64,000 nt of DNA from Zoogloea sp021286885 (GTDB lineage: Bacteria > Pseudomonadota > Gammaproteobacteria > Burkholderiales > Rhodocyclaceae): the NCBI RefSeq assembly GCF_041915215.1, contig NZ_JAYSBV010000003.1. One strand, given 5' to 3'. This document shows, piece after piece, positions 34,754 through 44,221 of the stretch. The notes beneath the pieces were generated by a model. It worked only from the letters and a program-made list of their open reading frames with translations. It did no database searches and was not told the origin of the DNA. Each line of letters begins with the position of its first letter. Position 1 is the stretch's first letter. The position numbers and the translations under genes were made by a program.

Positions 34754-35377
34754 ATGCATCGAACCCGCATCAAGATTTGCGGTCTGACCCGCGAGCAGGA
34801 CGTGAAAGCGGCTGTAGAAGCCGGGGCTGACGCCATCGGTTTCGTGTTCTACCCGCCCAGCCCCCGGTATGTGGATTTTGACCGGGCCGCCGAGTTGATG
34901 CGTCTCTTGCCGCCCTTTGTTACGGCAGTGGGCTTGTTCGTGAATCCCGAGCGAGCCTTTGTTGAAGAAGCCTTGGCGCGTTTGCCGCTCCAGGTGCTGC
35001 AGTTCCACGGGGACGAGGATGAAACGGCCTGTTCTGGCTATGGCCTGCCCTACATCAAGGCGGCGCGGATGCGGCCGGGGCTGGATCTGGTAGAATACGC
35101 GACCCGTTTCCCGGGCGCCCAGGGTCTGCTCCTGGATGCTTTTGTGGAAGGTTATGGCGGCGGCGGGGTGACCTTTGACTGGTCCCTGATTCCGTCCGGC
35201 TTGCCCATGCCCTTGATTCTTTCTGGCGGCCTCCATCCCGACAACGTGGCTGAGGCTGTGCAGCGTGTAAAACCCTGGGCTGTGGATGTGTCCAGCGGTG
35301 TCGAAGCGGCCAAGGGAATCAAGGATGCTGCAAGGATTACCGAATTTGTTGCCGGAGTTCAATATGCACTTAGCTGA
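34754..35377 (+). CDS. trpF: Phosphoribosylanthranilate isomerase, 207 aa
   Basis: KICGLTREQDVKAAVEAGADAIGFVFYPPSPRYV and LSGGLHPDNVAEAV are TrpF signatures of the (beta/alpha)8 fold. It isomerises PRA in tryptophan synthesis. It is a single-function enzyme here, not fused to TrpC. The end overlaps the trpB start by 14 bases. Confidence 0.97.
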   Translation: MHRTRIKICGLTREQDVKAAVEAGADAIGFVFYPPSPRYVDFDRAAELMRLLPPFVTAVGLFVNPERAFVEEALARLPLQVLQFHGDEDETACSGYGLPYIKAARMRPGLDLVEYATRFPGAQGLLLDAFVEGYGGGGVTFDWSLIPSGLPMPLILSGGLHPDNVAEAVQRVKPWAVDVSSGVEAAKGIKDAARITEFVAGVQYALS

Positions 35378-36575
35378 CGCCCCTTACAACCTGCCCGATG
35401 CAAACGGCCATTTTGGCCCTTACGGCGGGATCTTCGTTTCCGAAACCCTGATTCCCGCTCTGGCCGAGCTGCGTGCGGCCTACGAGGAGGCCTGGCAAGA
35501 CCCGGCTTTCCGTGCCGAGTACGAGTACGAACTGAAGCACTACGTGGGCCGCCCCAGCCCCATTTATCACGCTAAGCGTTGGTCTGGCCTGCTGGGTGGC
35601 GCCCAGATCTACCTGAAGCGCGAAGACTTGAACCACACTGGCGCCCATAAGGTTAACAACTGTATTGGTCAGGCCCTGCTGGCGCGCCGCATGGGCAAGC
35701 CCCGGGTCATCGCCGAAACCGGCGCAGGCCAGCACGGGGTGGCCTCTGCCACTGTGGCTGCCCGCTATGGGATGGAGTGCGTGGTGTACATGGGCGCCGA
35801 AGACGTGCGCCGCCAAGCCGCCAACGTTTATCGGATGAAGCTTCTGGGCGCCACCGTGGTGCCCGTTGAAAGTGGCTCCAAGACCCTCAAGGACGCCCTC
35901 AACGAGGCCATGCGGGATTGGGTTACCAACATTGGCAATACCTTCTACATCATCGGCACCGTGGCAGGTCCGCACCCCTACCCGATGATGGTGCGCGACT
36001 TCCAGGCCGTGATCGGCCAGGAATGCATCGAGCAGATGCCCGAAATGGCGGGTCGCCAGCCGGATTACGTGATCGCCTGCGTGGGCGGTGGCTCCAACGC
36101 GATGGGGATTTTCCATCCTTACATCGAGCACAAGGATGTGCGCCTGGTGGGCGTTGAGGCTGCTGGCAGCGGCATCGAGACCGGCCACCACGCTGCTTCC
36201 CTGAGCGCGGGTCGCCCGGGCGTGCTGCACGGTAACCGGACTTACCTGCTCCAGAACGAAGACGGCCAGATCATCGAAACCCACTCCATCTCGGCGGGGC
36301 TTGATTACCCCGGCGTGGGCCCCGAGCACGCCTGGCTCAAGGATTCTTCCCGGGCCGAATACGTGGGTATCACCGACGATGAGGCCCTCAAGGCTTTCCA
36401 CGATCTGTGCCGCCTCGAAGGCATCATTCCGGCGCTGGAGTCTTCCCACGCCCTGGCTTATGCCGCCAAGCTTGCCCCGACCCTCTCTTCCGACAAGGTT
36501 CTGCTGGTGAATCTGTCCGGTCGGGGTGACAAGGACATGCATACCGTCGCCGAGAAATCCGGCATCCAGTTTTGA
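35364..36575 (+). CDS. trpB: Tryptophan synthase beta chain, 403 aa
   Basis: The PLP lysine is K96 in HTGAHKVNN, and the phosphate-binding GGGSNAMG segment is present. ATG 35364 lies inside the trpF end, so the start is chosen by homology (MHLADAPYNLPDANGHFGPYGG) over an upstream in-frame codon. It condenses indole and serine with TrpA. Confidence 0.97.
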   Translation: MHLADAPYNLPDANGHFGPYGGIFVSETLIPALAELRAAYEEAWQDPAFRAEYEYELKHYVGRPSPIYHAKRWSGLLGGAQIYLKREDLNHTGAHKVNNCIGQALLARRMGKPRVIAETGAGQHGVASATVAARYGMECVVYMGAEDVRRQAANVYRMKLLGATVVPVESGSKTLKDALNEAMRDWVTNIGNTFYIIGTVAGPHPYPMMVRDFQAVIGQECIEQMPEMAGRQPDYVIACVGGGSNAMGIFHPYIEHKDVRLVGVEAAGSGIETGHHAASLSAGRPGVLHGNRTYLLQNEDGQIIETHSISAGLDYPGVGPEHAWLKDSSRAEYVGITDDEALKAFHDLCRLEGIIPALESSHALAYAAKLAPTLSSDKVLLVNLSGRGDKDMHTVAEKSGIQF

Positions 36576-36628
36576 TCCTCACGGCCCGCTGCCCTGTGCT
36601 GCGGGCCGTTGAACCTTCATCTCCTACC

Positions 36629-37435
36629 ATGTCTAGAATCCAAGAAACCTTCAAGCGTTTGTCGGCTGATGGGCGTAAGGCCTTGATCCCCTTCATCACG
36701 GCCGGTGACCCTTCCCCCGCACTGACGCTTCCCCTGATGCAGGCCCTGGTGGCCGGTGGGGCAGACATCATCGAGCTGGGCGTCCCGTTCTCCGACCCCA
36801 TGGCCGACGGCCCCACCATCCAGCGGGCTTCCGAGCGCGCCTTGGCCGCCGGCATGAGCACCCGCAAGGTGCTGGAGATCGTCAAGGCCTTCCGGGCCGG
36901 CAACACCGAAACTCCGGTGGTGCTCATGGGCTACGCCAATCCCATCGAAGCCATGGGCGCCGAACCCTTCGTTCGCGCAGCCGTTGAGGCTGGTGTGGAT
37001 GGCGTGCTGGTGGTGGATTATCCGCCCGAAGAGTGTCTGAACTTTGCCGCCACCTGTCGCAGCCTGGGGCTGGATCCCATCTTTCTGCTGGCGCCTACTT
37101 CCACCGAGCAGCGCTTTGCCGATGTGGCCCAGGCCGGCAGCGGCTACATCTACTACGTCTCCCTCAAGGGCGTGACTGGCTCCGCTACCCTGGATCTGGA
37201 AGAAGTGGCCCGCCGCATTCCCTTGATCCGTGAAAAGGTCGGCATGCCGGTAGGCGTGGGCTTTGGCATCCGCGATGCCGCCACCGCTGCCAGCATTGCC
37301 CGTCTGGCCGATGCCGTGGTGATCGGCAGCCGTATTATTGAAGAAATTGAAAACAGCAGCACCGAAGAAGCCCCGGCCCGTGTCCAGGCCTTCATCCGTG
37401 ATGTTCGTAATGCCATGGATGAGGTTGTACGATGA
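36629..37435 (+). CDS. trpA: Tryptophan synthase alpha chain, 268 aa
   Basis: PFITAGDPSPALTLPLMQALVAGGADIIELGVPFSDPMADGP holds the catalytic glutamate (E in IELGVPFSD) and aspartate. It splits indole-3-glycerol phosphate. ATG 36629 is chosen; the open frame from 36572 is a spacer. The stop overlaps accD by four bases. Confidence 0.97.
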   Translation: MSRIQETFKRLSADGRKALIPFITAGDPSPALTLPLMQALVAGGADIIELGVPFSDPMADGPTIQRASERALAAGMSTRKVLEIVKAFRAGNTETPVVLMGYANPIEAMGAEPFVRAAVEAGVDGVLVVDYPPEECLNFAATCRSLGLDPIFLLAPTSTEQRFADVAQAGSGYIYYVSLKGVTGSATLDLEEVARRIPLIREKVGMPVGVGFGIRDAATAASIARLADAVVIGSRIIEEIENSSTEEAPARVQAFIRDVRNAMDEVVR

Positions 37436-38310
37436 GTTGGTTGGCAAAGCTTCTCCCGCCTAAGATCAAACGGGCCACGCCTGCGCCGCGCAGCAAGTCC
37501 ATTCCCGAAGGCCTGTGGAGCAAGTGCCCGGCGTGTGAAGCGGTGCTCTATCGCTCGGATCTGGACAGCAATCTGTGCGTGTGTCCCAAGTGCGGGCATC
37601 ACCAGCGTATCCGCGCACGTCAGCGCCTGGATTGGCTGCTGGACGAAGAAGGCCGCTTCGAAATCGGCGCCGAAGTGGTGCCGGTTGATCCGCTCAAGTT
37701 CAAGGACTCCCGCCGCTACCCCGAGCGCCTGGCCACTGCCACCGAAGACACCGGCGAAGCCGATGCCATGGTGGTGATGCAAGGTGCCATCAAGACTGTG
37801 CCGGTAGTGGTGGCTTGTTTTGAGTTCGAATTCCTCGGCGGCTCCATGGGTTCCGTGGTGGGCGAGCGCTTCGTGCGTGGCGTCAAGGCCGCCCTGGAAC
37901 AGCGCCTGCCTTTCATCTGCGTGACCGCCACCGGCGGCGCCCGGATGCAGGAAGGTCTGTTCTCCCTGATGCAGATGGCCAAGACCACGGCCACCCTGAC
38001 CCGTCTGTCCGAGCGCAAGCTGCCCTTCATCACCCTCCTGACCGATCCCACCATGGGCGGCGTGTCGGCCAGCTTCGCCTTCATGGGCGACCTGGTGATC
38101 GCCGAGCCGGGCGCCCTGATCGGCTTTGCCGGCCCCCGCGTGATCGAGCAGACCGTGCGTGAAACCCTGCCGCCGGGCTTCCAGCGCTCCGAATTCCTGC
38201 TGGAGAAGGGCGCCATCGACCTGATCGTCGATCGTCGCGAGATGCGCGACACCCTGCCCGAGCTGCTGACCCTCCTGACCCATCAGGCCTCCGTTGCCTC
38301 TGCCGCCTGA
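37432..38310 (+). CDS. accD: Acetyl-CoA carboxylase carboxyltransferase subunit beta, 292 aa
   Basis: The zinc ribbon cysteines are C32, C35, C51 and C54. The core carboxyltransferase pattern GGARMQEGLFSLMQMAKT and GGVSASFAFMGD follow. It works with AccA (encoded elsewhere) in the first step of fatty acid synthesis. It starts with an ATGA overlap on trpA and is followed by folC. Confidence 0.97.
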   Translation: MSWLAKLLPPKIKRATPAPRSKSIPEGLWSKCPACEAVLYRSDLDSNLCVCPKCGHHQRIRARQRLDWLLDEEGRFEIGAEVVPVDPLKFKDSRRYPERLATATEDTGEADAMVVMQGAIKTVPVVVACFEFEFLGGSMGSVVGERFVRGVKAALEQRLPFICVTATGGARMQEGLFSLMQMAKTTATLTRLSERKLPFITLLTDPTMGGVSASFAFMGDLVIAEPGALIGFAGPRVIEQTVRETLPPGFQRSEFLLEKGAIDLIVDRREMRDTLPELLTLLTHQASVASAA

Positions 38311-38317
38311 CCCATTC

Positions 38318-39598
38318 ATGCAGTTTCCCGAAACCCTAGAGGGCTGGCTCGGCCTCCTGGAGGCCCGCCACGGCCAGTCCATTCAATTGGGGCTGGACCG
38401 GGTGCGCCAGGTGCTGGCCGCCCTGAACCGCCCCAAGACCTGCCCGGTCTTCCTAGTGGGCGGCACCAACGGCAAGGGCTCCACCTGCGCCTTCCTCGAA
38501 GCCATCCTGCTGGCCGCCGGCTACAAGGTGGGGCTGTACACCTCGCCCCATCTGATCCGCTACAACGAGCGCGTGCGCATCAACGGTCGCGAGATCGAAG
38601 ACGCGCCGCTGGTGCAGGCCTTTGGTGAAGTCGAGCTTGCCCGGGGCGACATTCCGCTCACTTACTTCGAGCATGGCACCCTGGCGGCCTGGGCGGCCTT
38701 TGCCCACGCCGGGCTGGACGCCATCATCCTCGAAGTGGGCTTGGGTGGCCGACTCGATGCGGTGAACGTGTTCGACCCGGATTGCTCCATCGTCACCAGT
38801 GTGGCCCTGGATCACATGGATTACCTGGGCGACACCCGGGAAGCCATCGGCTTCGAGAAGGCCGGGATCTTCCGTCCGGGTCGTCCGGCCATTTGCGGCG
38901 ATCCCATGCCGCCCGAAACCCTGGTGGATCATGCCCGGGACATCGGTGCCCAATTGCGCGTGAGTGGCCGGGATTTCGGCTTCTCCGGCGATCAGGGGCA
39001 ATGGACTTTCTGGGTGACAGGCGGAACCCGGCGCGGCGGGCTGGCCTATCCGGCCCTGCGTGGGGTGAATCAGCTGCTCAACGCCTCGGCGGTCATGGCG
39101 GCCTGCGATGCGGTGCGCGACCTGCTGCCCATCTCCATGCAGGCGGTGCGCCAAGGGCTGATGCTGGTGGATCTGCCTGGGCGCTTCCAGGTGCTGCCGG
39201 GTCGTCCCTCGGTGATCCTGGACGTGGCCCACAACCCCCAGGCGGCGGCAGTGCTCAATGAAAACCTCGCCAGCATGGGCTTCTTCCCGGAGACCTGGGC
39301 AGTCGTGGGCATGCTCGCCGACAAGGATGTGGTGGGCACCCTTCAGTTTCTGAAGGAGCGGGTCGATCATTGGCTGGTCTGCACCCTGCCTGGCCCGCGT
39401 GGCCTGGAGGCTGCACGGCTGGCCGAGATTCTGGGCGAGCTGGGCGTTTCCGCCGAGCGCATCCAGACCTTTGTAGCCCCTGCGGCCGCCTATGCGCACG
39501 CCCAGGAAAAGGCTGCAGAGGGTGATAGAATTGTCGTTTTTGGTTCTTTCCTGACCGTCGCCGATGTGCTGGCGACCCGGAAAGCAGCCACGGTATAG
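38318..39598 (+). CDS. folC: Folylpolyglutamate/dihydrofolate synthase, 426 aa
   Basis: The ATP loop GGTNGKGSTCAFLE and the segments YTSPHLIRYNERVRI and LGGRLDAVN are typical of FolC. It adds glutamate to folates. ATG 38318 is taken as the start, eight bases after accD; an earlier in-frame TTG lies in accD. Confidence 0.97.
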   Translation: MQFPETLEGWLGLLEARHGQSIQLGLDRVRQVLAALNRPKTCPVFLVGGTNGKGSTCAFLEAILLAAGYKVGLYTSPHLIRYNERVRINGREIEDAPLVQAFGEVELARGDIPLTYFEHGTLAAWAAFAHAGLDAIILEVGLGGRLDAVNVFDPDCSIVTSVALDHMDYLGDTREAIGFEKAGIFRPGRPAICGDPMPPETLVDHARDIGAQLRVSGRDFGFSGDQGQWTFWVTGGTRRGGLAYPALRGVNQLLNASAVMAACDAVRDLLPISMQAVRQGLMLVDLPGRFQVLPGRPSVILDVAHNPQAAAVLNENLASMGFFPETWAVVGMLADKDVVGTLQFLKERVDHWLVCTLPGPRGLEAARLAEILGELGVSAERIQTFVAPAAAYAHAQEKAAEGDRIVVFGSFLTVADVLATRKAATV

Positions 39599-39616
39599 GC
39601 TTGCAGCACAAAACGA

Positions 39617-40513
39617 ATGGCAGATAGCAGCGAAAACCTGGACATCAAAAAGCGCGCCCGGCGGCGTCTGGTGGGCGCCTCCGCGCTCGCCCTGGCGGCT
39701 GCGGTGGTGTTGCCCATGGTGATGGATCACGATCCGCGTCCTCCGGTCCAGGATGTGCAAGTCCGTATTCCGGGGCAGGGGCCGGCGGCGCCGGGCCCCA
39801 TGTTGCGTCCGGTGACTCCATCGCCTGAGGCCGCCCCGGCCGAGGCGGGTGTGCCACCGCTGCCCCCGTCCGGGCCCGAGCTCTTGCCCCCGGTGCGCAA
39901 GCCCGAGCCCGCCCGGGTTGAGCCCAAGCCTTTGGTAAAGCCTGAGCCCAAGCCCGAAGTGCGTAAGCCGGAGCCCAAACCCGAGCCGAAGAAGCCCGAG
40001 CCCAAGCCTGAGCCGAAAAAACCGGAACCCAAGCCCGAACCCAAGCTGGAGCCTAAAAAGCCGGAGCCCAAGAAGCCGGAGCCCAAGCCCGAACCCAAGC
40101 CGGAGCACAAACCCGAGCCTAAAAAGCCGGAACCCAAACCCGAACCCAAGCCTGAGCCCAAGGCCGAGTCCAAACCGGACAAAAAAGCCCAGGCCGAGGC
40201 GGAGCGTGTTCAGGCCCTCCTGACCGGCGGCGCCAAGAGCAGCGGCGGTGATAAGGCTGCGGCTGACAAGGATGCCCGCAAAGAGGGGGGCGCCAGTCCC
40301 CACACCATCATTGCAGGGGCCTACAAGGACGAAGCGAATGTGGCCAATCTGCGTGCCAAGTTGAAGGCCCAAGGTTTGCCCAGCTATACCGAAACCGTGG
40401 GCGACAAGGTGCGGGTGCGCGTGGGCCCCTTCACCAACAAGGCTGCTGCCGACAAGGCGGCCGAGCAGGTCCAGAAACTGGGTGTGCCGGCCACCGTGGT
40501 GGGCAAGCCCTGA
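39617..40513 (+). CDS. dedD: SPOR-domain cell-division protein (DedD-like), 298 aa
   Basis: One N-terminal membrane helix (LVGASALALAAAVVLPMVM), a long periplasmic linker made of about a dozen Pro-Glu-Pro-Lys units (residues about 95-190) and a C-terminal SPOR domain (GAYKDEANVANLRAKLKAQGLPSYTE, VRVGPFTNKAAADKA). SPOR domains bind denuded peptidoglycan at the septum. The linker DNA is repetitive. It lies in the conserved folC-dedD-cvpA-purF order. Confidence 0.9.
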   Translation: MADSSENLDIKKRARRRLVGASALALAAAVVLPMVMDHDPRPPVQDVQVRIPGQGPAAPGPMLRPVTPSPEAAPAEAGVPPLPPSGPELLPPVRKPEPARVEPKPLVKPEPKPEVRKPEPKPEPKKPEPKPEPKKPEPKPEPKLEPKKPEPKKPEPKPEPKPEHKPEPKKPEPKPEPKPEPKAESKPDKKAQAEAERVQALLTGGAKSSGGDKAAADKDARKEGGASPHTIIAGAYKDEANVANLRAKLKAQGLPSYTETVGDKVRVRVGPFTNKAAADKAAEQVQKLGVPATVVGKP

Positions 40514-40522
40514 TCTGCGTAG

Positions 40523-41020
40523 TTGCCCTTGAACGGATTTGATTACTTGCTGATGGCCCTGGCGGGCCTGTCGGCAGCGCTGGGTTTCTGGCGTGGGCTG
40601 GTGTCCGAAGTCATTGCCCTGGGCGCCTGGGTGGTGGCTTTCATGGTGGCACGGGCTTTCAGTCCTGAGCTTCAGCCCCATCTCAAGGGATGGGTGCAGC
40701 AGGATTTCCTCCAGAGCGTACTGGCTTTTGTATTGATTTTTGTACTGGTGCTCCTGCTGGCCAGCATGGCCCGCTGGTTGTTGAAGGAGCTGCTCCAGGC
40801 CATAGGCCTGGGCTTTGTTGATCGCCTCCTGGGTGCCTGTTTTGGCGCCTTGCGGGGCGGGTTGATCATTTATGCAGTGGCATTGGCCGTAGGACTCTTC
40901 GGCCTTGCAAAACATGCTTGGTGGCGTGGGGCCAGCCTTTCAGCTCCGCTGGAAGTTGCCGTAATCGCAAGCAAATCCTGGCTTCCCGCCGCTCTGGCTC
41001 AAAGACTTGAATACCGATAA
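40523..41020 (+). CDS. cvpA: CvpA-family membrane protein, 165 aa
   Basis: Four predicted membrane helices with FDYLLMALAGLSAALGFWRGLVSEVIALGAW and the RALRGG-like segment GACFGALRGGLIIYAVALAVG mark CvpA, needed for envelope integrity and, in E. coli, colicin V production. The start is TTG 40523 or TTG 40529; no ATG is available upstream of the first helix. It directly precedes purF, as in many proteobacteria. Confidence 0.92.
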   Translation: MPLNGFDYLLMALAGLSAALGFWRGLVSEVIALGAWVVAFMVARAFSPELQPHLKGWVQQDFLQSVLAFVLIFVLVLLLASMARWLLKELLQAIGLGFVDRLLGACFGALRGGLIIYAVALAVGLFGLAKHAWWRGASLSAPLEVAVIASKSWLPAALAQRLEYR

Positions 41021-41033
41021 GGTGATCTGAAAA

Positions 41034-42572
41034 ATGTGTGGCATTCTGGGTGTAGTAGCGAAAAATCCTGTTAACCAGCTCCTCTACGATGGGCTGCTGG
41101 TGCTCCAGCACCGGGGGCAGGATGCGGCGGGTATCGCCACCGCCGAAAACGGTCGCTTCCACATGCACAAGGCTTCCGGGCTGGTGCGTGACGTGTTCCG
41201 CACCCGCAACATGCGGGATCTGCCCGGCAATTGGGGTATTGGCCATGTGCGTTACCCGACCGCCGGCTCGGCCTCTTCGGTGGCCGAATCCCAGCCTTTC
41301 TACGTGAACTCCCCCTTCGGCCTGATGCTGGCCCACAACGGGAACCTGACCAACGCAGAAGCGCTCAAGAAGGAAATGTTCCTGTCGGACCTGCGCCATA
41401 TCAACACCAACTCCGACTCGGAAGTGCTGTTGAACGTGCTGGCCCATGAACTCCAGGCAGCTGCCAACACCTTCAAGCTGGATGCGGAAACCGTGTTCAC
41501 CGCGGTGGAAGGCGTGCATCGCCGGGTCAAGGGTGCCTACGCAACCGTGGCGCTGATCTCCGGCACCGGGCTGCTGGCCTTCCGCGACCCCTTCGGCATT
41601 CGCCCCCTGGTGATCGGCCGCAACGAAACCCCCGAAGGCCCCGAGTGGATGGTGGCTTCCGAAAATGTTGCCCTGGACGTGCTGGGCTTCAAGCGGGTGC
41701 GTGACGTGGAGCCGGGCGAGGCCATTCTGATCGACGCCGACGGCAACTTCCACAGCCGCCAGTGCGCCGCCCGCACCACCTACGCCCCGTGCATGTTCGA
41801 GTTTGTGTACCTGGCCCGCCCGGACTCCCTGATCGATGGCATCTCGGTGTACGACGCCCGGATCAAGATGGGCGAGTTCCTGGCCAACAAGCTCAAGAAG
41901 ACCATGCCCCACCTGGACATCGACGTGGTGATCCCCATCCCCGATTCCAGCCGCCCCTCCGCCATGGAAATGGCCCACAAGCTGGGCTTGCCCTACCGGG
42001 AAGGCTTCGTCAAGAACCGCTACATTGGCCGGACTTTCATCATGCCGGGCCAGTCGGTGCGGCGTAAGTCGGTGCGCCAGAAGCTGAACACCATTCCCCA
42101 GGAGTTCGTGGGCAAGTCCGTGCTGCTGGTGGATGACTCCATCGTGCGCGGCACCACCAGCCGGGAAATCGTCCAGATGGCCCGGGATGCCGGCGCCACC
42201 AAGGTGTACATGGCCTCCGCCGCGCCCCCGGTGCGTTACGCCAACGTCTACGGCATCGACATGCCCAGCCGCAACGAGCTGATTGCCAGCGGCCGCACCG
42301 AAGCCGAAATCTGCGCCGAAATCGGTGCCGATGGCCTGATCTACCAGGATCTGGAAGACCTGAAGGAAGCCGTTCGCGCCCTCAACCCCACCATCACCCA
42401 GTTCGAAACCTCCTGCTTCGATGGCCACTATGTGACCGGCGATGTGACTGCCGAGTACCTGAGCGGCATCGAAAACGGGCGTAGTGAGGCCAAGGCCAGC
42501 AAGAACGATAACGAGGGCGATAATCCCGGCGCCCAGATGGATCTGAACCTGATTACCCGGAGCGAAAGTTGA
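41034..42572 (+). CDS. purF: Amidophosphoribosyltransferase, 512 aa
   Basis: MCGILGVV exposes the nucleophilic Cys2, and HRGQDAAGIAT and the PRPP loop VLLVDDSIVRGTTS are present. It makes phosphoribosylamine from PRPP and glutamine, the first step of purine synthesis. The stop overlaps the metZ start. Confidence 0.98.
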   Translation: MCGILGVVAKNPVNQLLYDGLLVLQHRGQDAAGIATAENGRFHMHKASGLVRDVFRTRNMRDLPGNWGIGHVRYPTAGSASSVAESQPFYVNSPFGLMLAHNGNLTNAEALKKEMFLSDLRHINTNSDSEVLLNVLAHELQAAANTFKLDAETVFTAVEGVHRRVKGAYATVALISGTGLLAFRDPFGIRPLVIGRNETPEGPEWMVASENVALDVLGFKRVRDVEPGEAILIDADGNFHSRQCAARTTYAPCMFEFVYLARPDSLIDGISVYDARIKMGEFLANKLKKTMPHLDIDVVIPIPDSSRPSAMEMAHKLGLPYREGFVKNRYIGRTFIMPGQSVRRKSVRQKLNTIPQEFVGKSVLLVDDSIVRGTTSREIVQMARDAGATKVYMASAAPPVRYANVYGIDMPSRNELIASGRTEAEICAEIGADGLIYQDLEDLKEAVRALNPTITQFETSCFDGHYVTGDVTAEYLSGIENGRSEAKASKNDNEGDNPGAQMDLNLITRSES

Positions 42573-43756
42573 GCCACGAGCTACCCCACGATCTGGACCC
42601 GGCCACCCTGGCCGTCCGGGCCGGGATCGAGCGCAGCCAGTTCATGGAGCATTCCGAGGCCCTGTATCTGACCTCCAGCTTCGTGTTCGACAGTGCCGCC
42701 CAGGCCGCCGCCCGTTTTTCGGGGGCCGAAGAGGGCAATGTGTACGCCCGCTTCACCAACCCGACCGTCACCATGATGCAGGATCGCCTGGCCGCCCTCG
42801 AAGGGTCGGAAGGCTGCATCGCCACTTCTTCCGGGATGTCGGCGGTGCTCTCCATGTGCATGGCGCTGCTCCAGGCGGGGGATCACATTGTGGCTTCCCG
42901 GGGGCTGTTTGGTTCCACCCAGCAGCTGTTCACCAACATCCTGAGCCGCTTCGGGCTGGAAACCACTTTTGTGGATGCCACCGATCTCGCGGCCTATCAG
43001 GCGGCGGTGACGCCTCGCACCAAGCTGTTCTACATCGAAACCCCCTCCAACCCGCTCACCCAGCTGGTGGATATTCGCGCCGTGGCCGACATCGCCCACG
43101 CTGCGGGTGCCCTGTTGGCGGTGGATAACTGCTTCTGCTCCCCCGCGCTCCAGCAGCCCCTCAAGCTGGGTGCTGATCTGGTGATCCACTCGGCCACCAA
43201 ATACCTGGATGGCCAGGGGCGGGTGCTGGGCGGTGCGGTGTGCGGTGCCCGCAAGCTGACCGACGAGGTGTTCAAGTTCCTGCGTACCGCAGGCCCTTGC
43301 ATCTCCCCGTTCAACGCCTGGGTAATCCTCAAGGGCCTCGAAACCCTGCAACTGCGCATGGATGCCCAGGCCGCCAACGCCCTGGCCCTCGCCACTTGGC
43401 TGGAAGCCCAGCCCCAGGTGGCTCGGGTCTATTACCCCGGTCTGCCGTCCCACCCCCAGCACGCCCTGGCCCTCAGCCAGCAGCGCAGCGGTGGTGCGAT
43501 TGTCAGCTTCGAGGTCAAGGGCGGTCGCGAAGAAGCCTGGACGCTGGTGGATTCGACCCGCGTCATGTCCATCACTGCCAACCTGGGTGATACCAAGACC
43601 ACCATCACCCACCCGGCCACCACCACCCATGGCCGGATTTCCCCCGAAGCCCGCGAAGCCTCCGGCATTCGCGAAAGCCTGCTGCGCATCGCCGTGGGTC
43701 TGGAGTCGGTGGAAGACCTCAAGGCCGACCTGGCGCGGGGGCTGTCCCAGATCTGA
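42569..43756 (+). CDS. metZ: O-succinylhomoserine sulfhydrylase, 395 aa
   Basis: A PLP enzyme of the Cys/Met metabolism family with lysine K211 in HSATKYLDGQGRVLGGA and the N-terminal ATLAVRAGIERSQFMEHSEALYLTSSFVF typical of MetZ. It makes homocysteine by direct sulfhydrylation. It starts at TTG 42569 (TTGA overlap with purF), with GGAGCGAAAG before it. A strong terminator ends the operon. Confidence 0.93.
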   Translation: MSHELPHDLDPATLAVRAGIERSQFMEHSEALYLTSSFVFDSAAQAAARFSGAEEGNVYARFTNPTVTMMQDRLAALEGSEGCIATSSGMSAVLSMCMALLQAGDHIVASRGLFGSTQQLFTNILSRFGLETTFVDATDLAAYQAAVTPRTKLFYIETPSNPLTQLVDIRAVADIAHAAGALLAVDNCFCSPALQQPLKLGADLVIHSATKYLDGQGRVLGGAVCGARKLTDEVFKFLRTAGPCISPFNAWVILKGLETLQLRMDAQAANALALATWLEAQPQVARVYYPGLPSHPQHALALSQQRSGGAIVSFEVKGGREEAWTLVDSTRVMSITANLGDTKTTITHPATTTHGRISPEAREASGIRESLLRIAVGLESVEDLKADLARGLSQI

Positions 43757-43788
43757 GCCTTTCAGACCCGGCGCATCCCACCCAAGGC

Positions 43789-43825
43789 AAAAAAGCCAGC
43801 TTCCCGTGAGGGGGCTGGCTTTTTT
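43789..43825 (+). terminator. Intrinsic terminator after metZ
   Basis: AAAAAAGCCAGC (43789-43800) pairs over 12 bp with GCTGGCTTTTTT (43814-43825). It marks the right border of the conserved biosynthetic operon and the start of the accessory island. Confidence 0.93.
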
Positions 43826-44221
43826 GTGGGTTTCGGATTTGTCGGTGGATGACGCCGACGGGCCACAGGGGAGCAGTTTCCGAAACTGGCTGTTCGATGT
43901 GGTATCGATGGCTTGCAGACGGGGGGGAGTCTGCTAGAGGTGGCTTGTGCTGGGCTATTTTTTACCAGAGCGGGGGTGGCTTGACCGAGCGCAGCGGCGG
44001 TAACAGTGCAGTTGCCGGTTTATGGTTTGTCATAAATGTTTTTTGTATAATTTACGCTCAGTGCATTAAGGTTGTAGGCACTTTGCAACCTACGTCGGAG
44101 TTCGATGCTACACAGCAGGGTGGTCTCCCTAAAATAAAGTGAGACAGCAAAGGAAAAAATGCTCGACCCATATTGCCCTTTCGCTTTTAGCCAACAGTTC
44201 CTTATTTGCACGCGAGTTTTC
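43826..44221. other. Left part of the accessory island, no gene
   Basis: No convincing gene is seen. There is a perfect 7-bp inverted repeat CAGTTTC-C-GAAACTG at 43874-43888 and a perfect -10 TATAAT at 44046-44051 with a poor -35. Base composition falls towards AT from about 44010. The stretch probably carries mobile-element debris left of the transposase remnant. Confidence 0.4.

Noticed and set aside
36572..36628. Longer trpA start
   Set aside because: The extra 19 residues do not resemble TrpA. ATG 36629 gives the usual MSRIQETFKRL start.
39960..40180. CRISPR-like or mobile repeat in dedD
   Set aside because: The repeats have no spacers and are in-frame codons for a Pro-Glu-Pro-Lys linker.
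38453..40915. An 820-codon minus-strand open frame
   Set aside because: It is antisense to folC, dedD and cvpA. Its Leu/Gly/Phe/Arg pattern mirrors the Pro-Glu-Pro-Lys repeat of dedD.
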